NCBI GenBank assembly: GCA_013349615.1
Contig: DUZJ01000038.1
Location: forward strand, 1-32,672
Source: Planctomycetota bacterium
GTDB taxonomy: Bacteria; Planctomycetota; Phycisphaerae; Sedimentisphaerales; Anaerobacaceae
DNA: 32,672 nt
Direction of reading: 5' to 3'
Position 1 is the stretch's first letter, and each line of letters begins with the position of its first letter. Below the pieces are notes generated by a model. That model had not been told where the DNA came from. It searched no databases and was given only the letters and a program-made list of their open reading frames with translations. A program made the translations under genes and the position numbers. This document shows, in pieces, positions 15,920 to 23,999 of the stretch.

Positions 15920-16040
15920 CCCAAACGTCTTTCGCTACCGGCCCTATAGGCCTCTATGTATAACTTTCTCTGATATGAGTCAATTAGTTGAAAACCAACG
16001 TGTAAGGAAAAGAGCTGGAAACCAAAGGGAGGCAGAACAG

Positions 16041-17537
16041 ATGAATCAAATATCGGGTTCTATGAATCGTCGGGAATTTCTAAAGCTGATAGCAGTTGGC
16101 GCATCTGCATTTGCGCTGCCGGGATGTGCGAGCACTTCTCAGCCCGTGATGTCGGAGCAGACGAAGAAGCAGACTAAACGGACGAATGTGCTGTTCATAG
16201 CCATAGATGACCTGAACGACTGGGTCGGCTGCCTCGGCGGCCATCCGGATGTAAAGACGCCAAACCTTGACCGGCTTGCCCGGAGAGGGGTGCTCTTTAC
16301 AAACGCCCACTGCTCAGCTCCCGCTTGCAATCCTTCACGCGCCAGTCTTATGACGGGAATTCTGCCGTCAACGTCCGGCGTTTACCTCAATCCCCACCCC
16401 TGGCGAAAGTCGCCGGTACTCAGTGAAGCCACCACGCTGCCACAGCACTTTATGGCCCACGGCTACCGGGTGATTGGCGGCGGCAAAATCTACCACGGCG
16501 GCTTCCCCGACCCCCCGTCCTGGCAGGAGTATTTTCCATCGCAGAAAAAAAACAAGCCCGATGACCCGATGCCTCCGAACCGGCCGCTAAACGGCATCCC
16601 TAAAACCGCACATTTCGACTGGGGGCCGGTAGATGTGCCGGATGAGGAAATGGGCGACGCCAAAGTCGCAGACTGGGCTATAGGCGAGATGGGCAAAGAA
16701 CACGAAAAACCGTTTTTCCTTGGCTGTGGCTTCTTCCGCCCCCATTTGCCCTGGTACGTTCCGCAGAAATATTTCGATATGTATCCGTTAGACAAAGTAA
16801 CTTTGCCTAATGTCAATGAAAACGACCTTGACGATGTCCCGCCGATAGGCAAACGGATGGCCAGGCCTGAGGGCGACCATAAAAAGGTCACCGAGCACAA
16901 ACAGTGGCGAAAGGCGGTGCAGGCTTACCTGGCGAGCATCAGCTTTGTGGATGGCTGCGTGGGCAGGGTAATCGACGCACTGGATAAAAGCCCTTATGCC
17001 GGTAACACTGCTATCACACTTTGGGGCGACCACGGATGGCACCTTGGCGAAAAGCTGCATTGGCGCAAATTCGCGCTATGGGAAGAGGCAACGCACGCTC
17101 CACTTATGATAATCGCGCCGGCAATAACCAGGCCGGGCGGAAGATGTTCCCGGCCGGTGAGTTTCATCGACATTTATCCGACACTGATAGATATCTGTGG
17201 CTTGGCTCCAAAGCCCGAGCTTGAAGGTAAAAGTCTGTTGCCACTTTTGAGGAATCCCAGGGCAAGTTGGCGTCGGCCTGCCCTGACGACGCACGGCCGC
17301 AATAATCATTCGCTGCGGTCGCAGCGATGGCGATATATCCGGTATAGTGACGGAACCGAGGAACTCTACGACCATTATACGGACGAGATGGAGTGGAACA
17401 ACCTCGCCAACGATCCCACGTATGCCGAAATCAAGAAGCAGCTTGCAAAGTGGTTGCCGAGGACCAATGCCACCGATGTGCCAAGAAACAGGCCCAAAAA
17501 GAAACGTTCAGCCAAAAAACCCGAGCGCAAGACATAA
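16041..17537 (+). CDS. Tat-exported lipoprotein sulfatase, iduronate-2-sulfatase-like
   Basis: The product has 498 residues from the ATG at 16041, which has GGGAGG upstream; an upstream TTG start would be 150 nt longer and would fall inside the promoter. The N-terminus has a twin-arginine motif, NRREFLKL, and a lipobox ending at Cys29. The catalytic motif CNPSR (96-100) is the C-x-P-S-R sulfatase signature, whose Cys must be converted to formylglycine. Metal ligands are visible in AIDDLND (56-57) and in LWGDHGWHLGE. The sequence FLGCGFFRPHLPWYVPQKYFD and the IDICGLAPKPELEGKSLLPLL end follow the iduronate-2-sulfatase subfamily. It probably desulfates polysaccharides. A maturase is not in the window. 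Confidence 0.93.
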   Translation: MNQISGSMNRREFLKLIAVGASAFALPGCASTSQPVMSEQTKKQTKRTNVLFIAIDDLNDWVGCLGGHPDVKTPNLDRLARRGVLFTNAHCSAPACNPSRASLMTGILPSTSGVYLNPHPWRKSPVLSEATTLPQHFMAHGYRVIGGGKIYHGGFPDPPSWQEYFPSQKKNKPDDPMPPNRPLNGIPKTAHFDWGPVDVPDEEMGDAKVADWAIGEMGKEHEKPFFLGCGFFRPHLPWYVPQKYFDMYPLDKVTLPNVNENDLDDVPPIGKRMARPEGDHKKVTEHKQWRKAVQAYLASISFVDGCVGRVIDALDKSPYAGNTAITLWGDHGWHLGEKLHWRKFALWEEATHAPLMIIAPAITRPGGRCSRPVSFIDIYPTLIDICGLAPKPELEGKSLLPLLRNPRASWRRPALTTHGRNNHSLRSQRWRYIRYSDGTEELYDHYTDEMEWNNLANDPTYAEIKKQLAKWLPRTNATDVPRNRPKKKRSAKKPERKT

Positions 17538-17740
17538 AACTAAAAGCCCAATCAATCTTAGGACGGTTGCTCGAACGGGCGCACTTACGCGGATATTTAC
17601 CTTATAGTGACGCTTCCACAATTGGAACTCGTGGTCGGATTGCACTTGCAGGCAAACGTATATTCGCTATACTACGAACTTGATATTTGTATGAATATTG
17701 CTGCTTAACTCAATTTGTTATCTGACTGAAAGGAGAAAAT

Positions 17741-18022
17741 ATGGAAAGTATGGTCCACGTTTCGCAGAGTACACACGCGGCCCCAGGATTTCTCATACTG
17801 CTAATGATGTTCGGTATTTTTGTCGGCCTGATAGTGCTGGCTATAAAGGTGTTGATTTTTTGCAAGATATGCTCTAAGGCTGGTTACAGTTGGGCGCTCG
17901 GCCTGTTAATTCTCGTGCCAATAGCGAATATAATTATCGCCTTTTATATCGCTTTTGCCGACTGGCCGATTCGGAAGGAAGTACGCCAATTGAAACAGCA
18001 GCAGGCAAAGCCGGAAGCGTGA
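17741..18022 (+). CDS. Small membrane protein of unknown function
   Basis: The product has 93 residues, with GAAAGGAG ahead of the ATG. Two membrane helices span about residues 17-42 and 50-72, joined by CKICSKAGYSWALG. The phrase KAGYSWALGLLILVPIAN is a recurring pattern in small bacterial membrane proteins of unknown role, and the tail is basic and helical. It is followed within 80 nt by a DUF2752 gene, so the three membrane genes up to 19517 may be one transcript. Confidence 0.75.
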   Translation: MESMVHVSQSTHAAPGFLILLMMFGIFVGLIVLAIKVLIFCKICSKAGYSWALGLLILVPIANIIIAFYIAFADWPIRKEVRQLKQQQAKPEA

Positions 18023-18053
18023 TGTGTGCATCGTGAATCCGACTGCGGGATCC

Positions 18054-18123
18054 GTTAGAAATTCCACATTCGTGGCGTGGCAGCCTCAAGCGCAGCTTGG
18101 GGATGGCTCATCCAATTTCTAAC
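18054..18123. repeat. Palindromic element overlapping the start of the DUF2752 gene
   Basis: GTTAGAAATT (18054-18063) and AATTTCTAAC (18114-18123) form a perfect 10-bp inverted repeat. Inside, CCTCAAGC and GCTTGGGG nearly pair around GCA. A further CTAACGGGG follows at 18142. The ends match the element in mfd, but the centre differs. Confidence 0.5.
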
Positions 18124-18570
18124 AGGAAAAAAACGAAAATTGCTAACGGGGCAAGTAACGAGTATCAAGTAGTGCATCATATAATAATACTTTTTCTCTG
18201 CGCCGCTATCCTGACTGGGTCACTGCTCTTGCAGCTCAGCGAGGGAGAACTTTACCTGTTCGGCTTCAAATGGCCTCATCGCTGCCTGTTATACGAGACT
18301 TTTGGCATAAAATGTGCCCTCTGCGGCCTGACACGCTCTTTTTGCTCACTGGCACACGGTAATTTCCGCCAGGCTCTAAGGTTCCATAACTTGGGCCCGC
18401 TAATTTTTGCCTTTACTTGTTTCCAGGTTCCGTATAGAATACACGGTGTAATAATTCACCCCAAAAAAATGGGAAGAAAACTAATAAAAATAAACTCAAG
18501 TTTAACTGTAACAATTTCGATATTGATTTTTGTTAACTGGTTTGTTTATCTTGGAGGACTTATTTTATGA
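18103..18570 (+). CDS. DUF2752 membrane protein
   Basis: The product has 155 residues from the ATG at 18103; a TTG at 18097 is an alternative, and neither has a good ribosome site. The core YETFGIKCALCGLTRSFCSLAHGNFRQALRFH matches the DUF2752 pattern of a Cys-x-x-Cys-G-x-TR turn followed by a G-x-x-x-x-A-L helix. Three membrane helices are visible (about 25-48, 100-120 and 132-154). The first 20 residues are encoded within and just after a palindromic repeat, so the native start may have been altered by it. The stop overlaps the next start as ATGA. Confidence 0.7.
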   Translation: MAHPISNRKKTKIANGASNEYQVVHHIIILFLCAAILTGSLLLQLSEGELYLFGFKWPHRCLLYETFGIKCALCGLTRSFCSLAHGNFRQALRFHNLGPLIFAFTCFQVPYRIHGVIIHPKKMGRKLIKINSSLTVTISILIFVNWFVYLGGLIL

Positions 18571-19517
18571 ATTCGCAAGAAGCTAAGATAAGTGTAATCG
18601 ACCCTATCAGCCCTGCTATCGAAAGGGTAAAAACTATCCTTTTCAGGCCTTTCGACTTTGGCAAATGGTTTGTCATCGGCTTTTGCGCCTGGCTGGCGTA
18701 CCTCGGAAGCGGAGGCGGCGGAGGTGGCCCACACTTCAATTTCCCCGGCGGACAGCAGCGGCATGGACCTCAATTCCAAGAGGCTCTACACCACGCAAAA
18801 GAAGTCACGCTCGACAACTTATTCTGGATTCTCCCTGTTGCCATAATCGCCGTTGTGGTAATGATAATAATCGGTCTTGTTATCACCTGGCTCAGCAGCC
18901 GTGGTCACTTTATGTTCCTGCACTGCGTTGCCCTAAACAAATCAGAAGTCAAAGCCCCCTGGCGAAAATTCAAGAATCAGGCCAACAGTCTTTTCCTTTT
19001 TCGCATTGTTGTTGGCCTCATCGGGTTTGGTTTCTTTATGCTGCTCATCGCCATGTTAGTGGTTCTCTTTGTCCTCTTACTCGCAGGCCGCGGCGACCCG
19101 AATCCTCTCGGCATCATTTTCATGGTCTTGCTTGCGCTTTGTCTTATCTTACCCACAGCCATTGCCTTCGCGCTGATAAAGAAATTCACACTGGATTTCG
19201 TTGTACCGATTATGTTTTTGCGACAGGGGACCTGTATGACTGCCTGGCGCGAGTTTTGGAAACTGCTTACCGGTAACAAAGGCAGGTTCACCCTCTACAT
19301 TCTTTTCCAGATTGTCATAGCAATTGCTGTCGGCGCAATTATTATGGCGGGTGTGTGTGTAACTTGCTGCTGTCTCGGCTGCATACTCGCAATCCCATAT
19401 ATTGGTACGGTTCTTTTGCTGCCCATACTCGTCTTCAGCCGCTCTTATACTCTGTTGTACTTGCGCCAGTATGGCCCCAGCTTCGACGTCTTAAGCCCGG
19501 AAATCGCTACAACGTGA
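18567..19517 (+). CDS. Polytopic membrane protein, function unknown
   Basis: The product has 316 residues. The start overlaps the DUF2752 stop (ATGA), which implies coupled translation. An amphipathic N-terminus (PISPAIERVKTILFRPFDFGKWFVIGFCAWLAYLG) precedes a glycine-rich, His/Pro/Gln loop (about residues 49-70), then five or six membrane helices to the C-terminus. A conserved-looking loop reads DFVVPIMFLRQGTCMTAWREFWKLL. The overall pattern recalls the large family of bacterial membrane proteins annotated as glycerophosphoryl-diester-phosphodiesterase-membrane-domain-like, but no catalytic motif is present. I cannot assign a function. Confidence 0.75.
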   Translation: MNSQEAKISVIDPISPAIERVKTILFRPFDFGKWFVIGFCAWLAYLGSGGGGGGPHFNFPGGQQRHGPQFQEALHHAKEVTLDNLFWILPVAIIAVVVMIIIGLVITWLSSRGHFMFLHCVALNKSEVKAPWRKFKNQANSLFLFRIVVGLIGFGFFMLLIAMLVVLFVLLLAGRGDPNPLGIIFMVLLALCLILPTAIAFALIKKFTLDFVVPIMFLRQGTCMTAWREFWKLLTGNKGRFTLYILFQIVIAIAVGAIIMAGVCVTCCCLGCILAIPYIGTVLLLPILVFSRSYTLLYLRQYGPSFDVLSPEIATT

Positions 19518-19526
19518 ACTGGTTAA

Positions 19527-19547
19527 GGATTGTTTGTACAACAATCC
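19527..19547. terminator. Hairpin between convergent genes
   Basis: GGATTGTT (19527-19534) and AACAATCC (19540-19547) make a perfect 8-bp stem with loop TGTAC between two convergent stop codons. No T-run follows on either strand, so a bidirectional terminator role is only inferred. Confidence 0.4.
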
Positions 19548-19565
19548 AAAGAGTTGCGTTCTGCC

Positions 19566-20489
19566 TTATTTAGGTTGCTTCAGGTGCTGCTGGGCCCAAA
19601 GCGCAAGGGCCGAGCCTGTCAGCAGGACCACGCCGAAGAGTAATTGAAAAGCATTCAACGATTCTCCAAAGACGATATTGGAAATAGCAAGCACTATAAA
19701 CGGTTGAGCCAATATCACAAGCGCCGGGATGGTCGCTCCGATACGCCTCATCGCTGCATAGTACAGTACATGGCCTAATGCGATGGCCGTTACTCCCGAA
19801 ATCACAACACACGCCCACTGCCAGGCGCCCATTTTCACGCACTCTTCCACGTTGCCGAATAGCAAGGCGAGCAGGGAAAGCCCGGCAACCGTGTAAATAC
19901 TTATCACCGCGAAACCATGGTGAGAATCAACATCCTTAAAAGCGATTCTCACAGAAAGTGTGTATATCGCCCACGTAAAGGCACACGCAAGGGCAATAAT
20001 TACGCCGGTTACGGTCTTAGTCGCGACGAAGTCTTCCTTGTAATACATTACGCCGACCACCCCGATCGCAGAAAGCGCCAGCCCCAGCCAGAAGCGTTTG
20101 CTTTTAACCAGCGGCCTTTCGTCGTGAAAGAAAATAAGCGAAAAGCCTGCTATCCAGATAATAGACGATTTCGTCAGCAGGACCATAAAGGCCGGGCCTA
20201 CATAGTAAAAAGCCGCAGCCCAAAGACTTTGCATAACAATATTTGGCACAACAGGCAGCAGAGCTTTCCGCCATATTCTTGCATCCATTCGTTTTCTCTT
20301 GATGTCAAAAAGGAGAAAGGGGAGCCAGAATAGGCAAGCCGCCGAATACCGCAGAAGGTTCTGAGTCCACGAATCCACATAGCCGGTCAGGTACTTTATA
20401 AAAATCGGACCCAGTACCCAACAGGACAGCGTGCCAAGGCACGCGAAAGTCGCTGAAATGTCGAATTTTTTAGTATTCGCGGTATCCAT
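19566..20489 (-). CDS. DMT superfamily transporter (EamA family)
   Basis: The product has 307 residues. Ten hydrophobic helices are arranged as two five-helix EamA repeats: the first begins FACLGTLSCWVLGPIFIKYL, the second GVIIALACAFTWAIYTLSVRIA. The second repeat ends with ALVILAQPFIVLAISNIVFGE, the hallmark of drug/metabolite exporters. Such proteins export amino acids, nucleosides or other metabolites; the substrate cannot be read from sequence. The ribosome site is weak (AAAAGTGA). It is convergent with the membrane protein at 18567 and stands next to a repeat element. Confidence 0.88.
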   Translation of the reverse strand: MDTANTKKFDISATFACLGTLSCWVLGPIFIKYLTGYVDSWTQNLLRYSAACLFWLPFLLFDIKRKRMDARIWRKALLPVVPNIVMQSLWAAAFYYVGPAFMVLLTKSSIIWIAGFSLIFFHDERPLVKSKRFWLGLALSAIGVVGVMYYKEDFVATKTVTGVIIALACAFTWAIYTLSVRIAFKDVDSHHGFAVISIYTVAGLSLLALLFGNVEECVKMGAWQWACVVISGVTAIALGHVLYYAAMRRIGATIPALVILAQPFIVLAISNIVFGESLNAFQLLFGVVLLTGSALALWAQQHLKQPK

Positions 20490-20531
20490 TCACTTTTTAT
20501 CCATAGTTAACTTTTTCTTATAAAGTACGCC

Positions 20532-20560
20532 GGTATACAATATAAAAGAATAATTATCAA
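20532..20560 (-). promoter_or_regulatory. Candidate promoter of the EamA transporter gene
   Basis: On the minus strand TTGATA (20555-20560), 17 nt, TATACC (20532-20537); 5/6 and 4/6 matches, about 45 nt before the start codon. Confidence 0.4.
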
Positions 20561-20893
20561 TATTCTGTTTTGAGATTGGGTTTGTTTGGGTTTGTATTGG
20601 GTTTGTTTTGGCATTTTATTGGCTTTAATTGGGTTTGATTGGGTTTGTTTTGGCTTTGAATTGGGTTTGTTTTTCCCGCGTTGACCAGGTGTCCTTTTTT
20701 CATAATCCCTTGATAATACCATATTTACGTTCATTTGGGCATTTTGGAAATTGGGTTTGTTTTGCATAAAATGAGCGATTTGTAGTGCGCTCTCTACAGT
20801 TGTAAAGGGGAAATTAGTGAAAAGTGAGCTAAAATGCCTAAAGTGAACTAAAGTTGGATTATCGATTCTCGTATAGCGTATAGCGTATTTCAC
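20561..20893 (-). repeat. Low-complexity dispersed element with repeated GGGTTTG words
   Basis: Seven GGGTTTG words occur between 20578 and 20760, separated by similar T-rich spacers. Read on the minus strand it is open for 128 codons (20507-20893) and would give a Lys/Gln/Asn/Pro-rich tail with KPKQTQ repeats after MQNKPNF. I associate this peptide style with a widely repeated non-genic element in planctomycete genomes; that is recollection, not a search result. No ribosome site or domain supports a gene. Confidence 0.55.
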
Positions 20894-21161
20894 GGTTATT
20901 CACCATTCATTAAGGAATAAATTTTCAAAATGGTTCCCTGCCTACGACATGCAGGGATTCGTATCTGCTGATACTAAGACGTGCGGTTCTCCGCTAAATC
21001 TGCCATTTCTATGGCGTTTTTTATTATACCAAACTCGTCCTGAATGTTCAATAATAATCGAACTTTTTTATAAAAAAAGTGCTTTTTTGGAGCTGCTCTA
21101 TTTTCTTACATAATTACCGATAGGTCTTCCGTTATCATTCGACCAATATAAATATGTCGTT
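20894..21161. other. Gene-free stretch next to the repeat element
   Basis: It holds a hairpin with arms CCCTGC (20936-20941) and GCAGGG (20951-20956). Read on the minus strand, the fragment AIEMADLAENRTS then a stop near 21000 looks like the end of a lost frame. An AT-rich inverted repeat (ACTTTTTT and AAAAAAGT, about 21062-21081) may end transcription of the gene at 21162. Nothing else is recognised. Confidence 0.35.
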
Positions 21162-22220
21162 TTATTGAGATACTTTTCCGTCTTTACTGTCATGATTATT
21201 TACTTTTTTTATTCGGGTAGTTCGCCTTTCTTCCTCTTCTTTCCGCATCACTTCATGCGATTTGAGATATTCCGGTTTAATTGCGGGGACAAGAGTGTAG
21301 GATTCCGTGCGTTCAAAAATGAAACAGTAGACCGGTTGGATATACTGGTCAATATACGGAGTGTGATACGCAAGTTCCACCTTGGTTGCTTTTCCGGTGG
21401 AGGTCCTCGGAGATGCATTACGATGTATGAGGTGTTCGAAGGCTTCTTTAGGTGACCTTATTGGTACCAGCTTATAGGGCTGATACTCGAACCAGCGCTT
21501 GGATACATCCGTGATTTCCCCAGCCACTCCAATACAAACAATAATTACCGAGCCATGTCCACAAAACTTGTATTGGCCAAGATTCCTGGTGAACCATACT
21601 TCCATCGCTCCTATCGAACCTATATTAATACCAGACACACCACCCAGATATGCATACTCCGGCAATAAATCCCGTTCTTTGAGGTATTCAGTAGCGATTC
21701 TTATACATTCTTCTTCGCTGGGGTAATCCTTTCTGTCTTCGCTGAGATTCTCTCGTGCTTTTTTATGTTTGAATATTCTGAAAAATCCATTGTGTGCCTG
21801 ATACATAAAATTATAGGCATCAGTATTAAGATGGTAATAGGATACATCGCGTCTATACACTGCATCTGTGGGCATGTCGAAGTGTTTCTCTGCGAGTTCC
21901 CGAATATAAGCTTCTGTCACATTCTTCTGGAGTATTATCTTATACAAAAGCATCTTGTCAGGTACTTTGGGGAAATGACCGACAAACTCAAGTTTAAGAG
22001 GTCTACGGTAGGGGTGGCGACGATACCAATAGATGCTAATATCCTCCAGCTTCTCATTACTGTCAATCACTGGGTACGGGAATTTGGATTCATCAACAAG
22101 ATATGACCATTCAGGCTCAGGTATGGTTTCTTCCTGAGACAAGAAAAATATCACTCCAACGATACACAAAATAGCCAGTATTACTGCGACTATACAACCT
22201 ACTAATGTTGTATTTTTCAT
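21162..22220 (-). CDS. Membrane-anchored protein of unknown function
   Basis: The product has 352 residues from the ATG at 22220, which has AGGAG seven bases upstream. One N-terminal membrane helix (about residues 4-28, TTLVGCIVAVILAILCIVGVIFF) is followed by a large outside domain. SEEECIRIATEYLKERDLLPEYAYLGG resembles the helix-strand unit of PepSY/YcdB-like domains, but the match is by eye only. The C-terminus is highly charged (KEEEERRTTRIKKVNNHDSKDGK). I do not recognise the family. It is isolated between two repeat regions and has its own promoter, so it may be accessory. Confidence 0.7.
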   Translation of the reverse strand: MKNTTLVGCIVAVILAILCIVGVIFFLSQEETIPEPEWSYLVDESKFPYPVIDSNEKLEDISIYWYRRHPYRRPLKLEFVGHFPKVPDKMLLYKIILQKNVTEAYIRELAEKHFDMPTDAVYRRDVSYYHLNTDAYNFMYQAHNGFFRIFKHKKARENLSEDRKDYPSEEECIRIATEYLKERDLLPEYAYLGGVSGINIGSIGAMEVWFTRNLGQYKFCGHGSVIIVCIGVAGEITDVSKRWFEYQPYKLVPIRSPKEAFEHLIHRNASPRTSTGKATKVELAYHTPYIDQYIQPVYCFIFERTESYTLVPAIKPEYLKSHEVMRKEEEERRTTRIKKVNNHDSKDGKVSQ

Positions 22221-22267
22221 TTGCAATCTCCTGTTATCGAATTGCTACCAGCTTATTTCATCCCACC

Positions 22268-22297
22268 ATTATACCGAGTACTTACTTCAACAATCAA
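22268..22297 (-). promoter_or_regulatory. Promoter of the membrane-anchored unknown gene
   Basis: On the minus strand TTGATT (22292-22297), 18 nt, TATAAT (22268-22273). The -10 is perfect and the -35 is 4/6, about 50 nt ahead of the start codon. Confidence 0.55.
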
Positions 22298-22407
22298 CAT
22301 TTTAGTCCAAAATTCTCAGTGTTATGGTATTTTGAGAAAAACACATACAGACGGCGAATTTGAGGTGTATAGGGGTTTTGTTTGGGTGAATGTAAGACTA
22401 TAAAAAT

Positions 22408-23500
22408 CCCCCCAGCACAGGGCTGGGGGCTATATAAAAAGAAAAATACACGATGGTGGCGGGGGCTTTCGGAATGGAATAGAATTATGTACCCCCGGCA
22501 TAAAGCCGAGGGATTTCGGTTTGTGATATTGACCCACCGGATAAACCGGTGGGCTTTCGGATTGGGATGTTAACCTGCAGGGTGAATCGGTGGGATTTCG
22601 GTTTGTGATATTGACCCACCGGATAAACCGGTGGGCTTTCGGATTGGGGTATTAACCCGCCGGATAAACCGGTGGGCTTTCGGTTTGTGATATTGACCCG
22701 CCGGATAAACCGGCGGGCTTTCGGATTGGGGTATTAACCCGCCGGATAAACCGGTGGGCTTTCGGATTGGGGTATTAACCTGCAGGGTGAATCGGTGGGA
22801 TTTCGGTTTGGGAATTGACCCACCGGATAAACCGGTGGGCTTTCGGATTGGGGTATTAACCTGCAGGGTGAATCGGTGGGATTTCGGTTTGGGATATTGA
22901 CCCACCGGATAAACCGGTGGGCTTTCGGATTGGGGTATTAACCCGCCGGATAAACCGGCGGGCTTTCGGATTGGGGTATTGACCCACCGGATAAACCGGT
23001 GGGCTTTCGGATTGGGATGTTAACCTGCAGGGTGAATCGGTGGGATTTCGGTTTGGGATATTGACCCACCGGATAAACCGGTGGGCTTTCGGATTGGGAT
23101 GTTAACCTGCAGGGTGAATCGGTGGGATTTCGGTTTGGGGTATTAACCCGACGGATAAACCGGCGGGCTTTCGGATTGGGATGTTAACCTGCAGGGTGAA
23201 TCGGTGGGATTTCGGTTTGTGATATTGACCCACCGGATAAACCGGTGGGCTTTCGGATTGGGGTATTAACCTGCAGGGTGAATCGGTGGGATTTCGGTTT
23301 GGGAATTGACCCACCGGATAAACCGGCGGGCTTTCGGATTGGGGTATTAGCCCGCCGGATAAACCGGTGGGCTTTCGGATTGGGGTATTAACCCGCCGGA
23401 TAAACCGGTGGGCTTTCGGATTGGGGTATTAACCCACCGGATAAACCGGCGGGCTTTCGGATTGGACCTTAACCCACCGGATAAACCGGTGGGCTTTCGG
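22408..23500. repeat. Array of about 25 REP-like hairpins, period 40-41 bp
   Basis: From 22492 to 23500 I count about 25 units. Some 18 have arms CCCACCGG and CCGGTGGG (or the C/G variants CCCGCCGG and CCGGCGGG) around the loop ATAAA. About seven have the arm pair CCTGCAGG and TCGGTGGG-like sequence around GTGAA. Units are joined by CTTTCGGATTGGGGTATTAA or TTTCGGTTTGTGATATTG. The left end decays: a CCCCCAGC/GCTGGGGG hairpin at 22409-22429 and a CCCCCGGC/GCCGAGGG unit at 22492 keep the layout but not the sequence. The right end abuts the tail of the transposase gene. Open frames on the minus strand here are by-products of the repeat. Confidence 0.9.
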
Positions 23501-23535
23501 TTGTGTCGGTTTACATATTGGATTACCTTATTTAA

Positions 23536-23943
23536 CTAGTTTTCATCGAAACAATAACGAACACTAAATCCCTTTGTCCACAACCTGCCGACAAAACCAT
23601 TACTTTCCATAGCCAGTCTCGCTGCATTTTTGTAATGACTCACTGCAGAAGCAGCCGAAATAAAATTACAATCCGTTACCAAATGGATATGGCTTTTTCT
23701 GATAGAAATTGTGTAAATCTTCTGGTTTAAGCCAGCGGATTCCTCAATTATAGCCTTTTCGATGATTTTTCTTTGTGCGGCGGTCAACGATACTTTTGGA
23801 TACTTCATGCTTTCCTTATTTTTATTCTCCAGCGGAGTATTAGGTTTAAGTATTTGACCGTTTTTGACGTATTTGCGTCTGTCACCCTGCAACCAGCTGC
23901 CATAAGGTGTCCACGTCAACATATACCCCAAAACCTTTTGCAT
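23536..23943 (-). CDS. REP-associated tyrosine transposase (RAYT), IS200-like Y1 HUH family, with interrupted C-terminus
   Basis: The product has 135 residues; GGAGAG precedes the ATG. YMLTWTPYGSWLQGDRRKYV is the typical opening of this family. The HUH metal motif is His85-Ile-His87 in KSHIHLV. The nucleophile is probably Tyr104 in SHYKNAARLAM, and RLWTKGFSVRYCFDE is the usual C-terminal block. RAYTs cut and join single-stranded DNA at hairpins and are thought to spread REP elements. The frame stops at a TAG (23536-23538), but the next in-frame codons read LNKVIQYVNRHN, the expected family tail, and then run straight into the hairpin array. The catalytic core is complete; activity without the tail is uncertain. 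Confidence 0.8.
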   Translation of the reverse strand: MQKVLGYMLTWTPYGSWLQGDRRKYVKNGQILKPNTPLENKNKESMKYPKVSLTAAQRKIIEKAIIEESAGLNQKIYTISIRKSHIHLVTDCNFISAASAVSHYKNAARLAMESNGFVGRLWTKGFSVRYCFDEN

Positions 23944-23999
23944 TTTTCACTCTCCATGGGACACCTTAGGTGAAGCATCCAGTATCAAGTATCGAATAA

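Noticed and set aside
20578..20760. Telomere-like or G-quadruplex-forming repeat from the GGGTTTG words
   Set aside because: The G-tracts are irregularly spaced, with long gaps, so a stable quadruplex is unlikely, and a telomere makes no sense in this context.
20507..20893. A 128-codon minus-strand protein starting MKYAIRYTRI
   Set aside because: Low-complexity repeated sequence with no ribosome site or domain, and it overlaps the EamA gene's promoter region.
20930..21020. A tRNA-like fold around the CCCTGC/GCAGGG hairpin
   Set aside because: No acceptor stem, T-arm or anticodon loop can be laid out on either strand.
22570..22905. Open frame on the minus strand in the hairpin array (and a second at 23102-23314)
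   Set aside because: The frames only translate the repeat, lack ribosome sites and do not follow the unit length; they are by-products.
22492..23500. The 40-41 bp repeat array as a CRISPR array
   Set aside because: The segments between hairpins are themselves conserved, with no unique spacers, and no cas gene is nearby.
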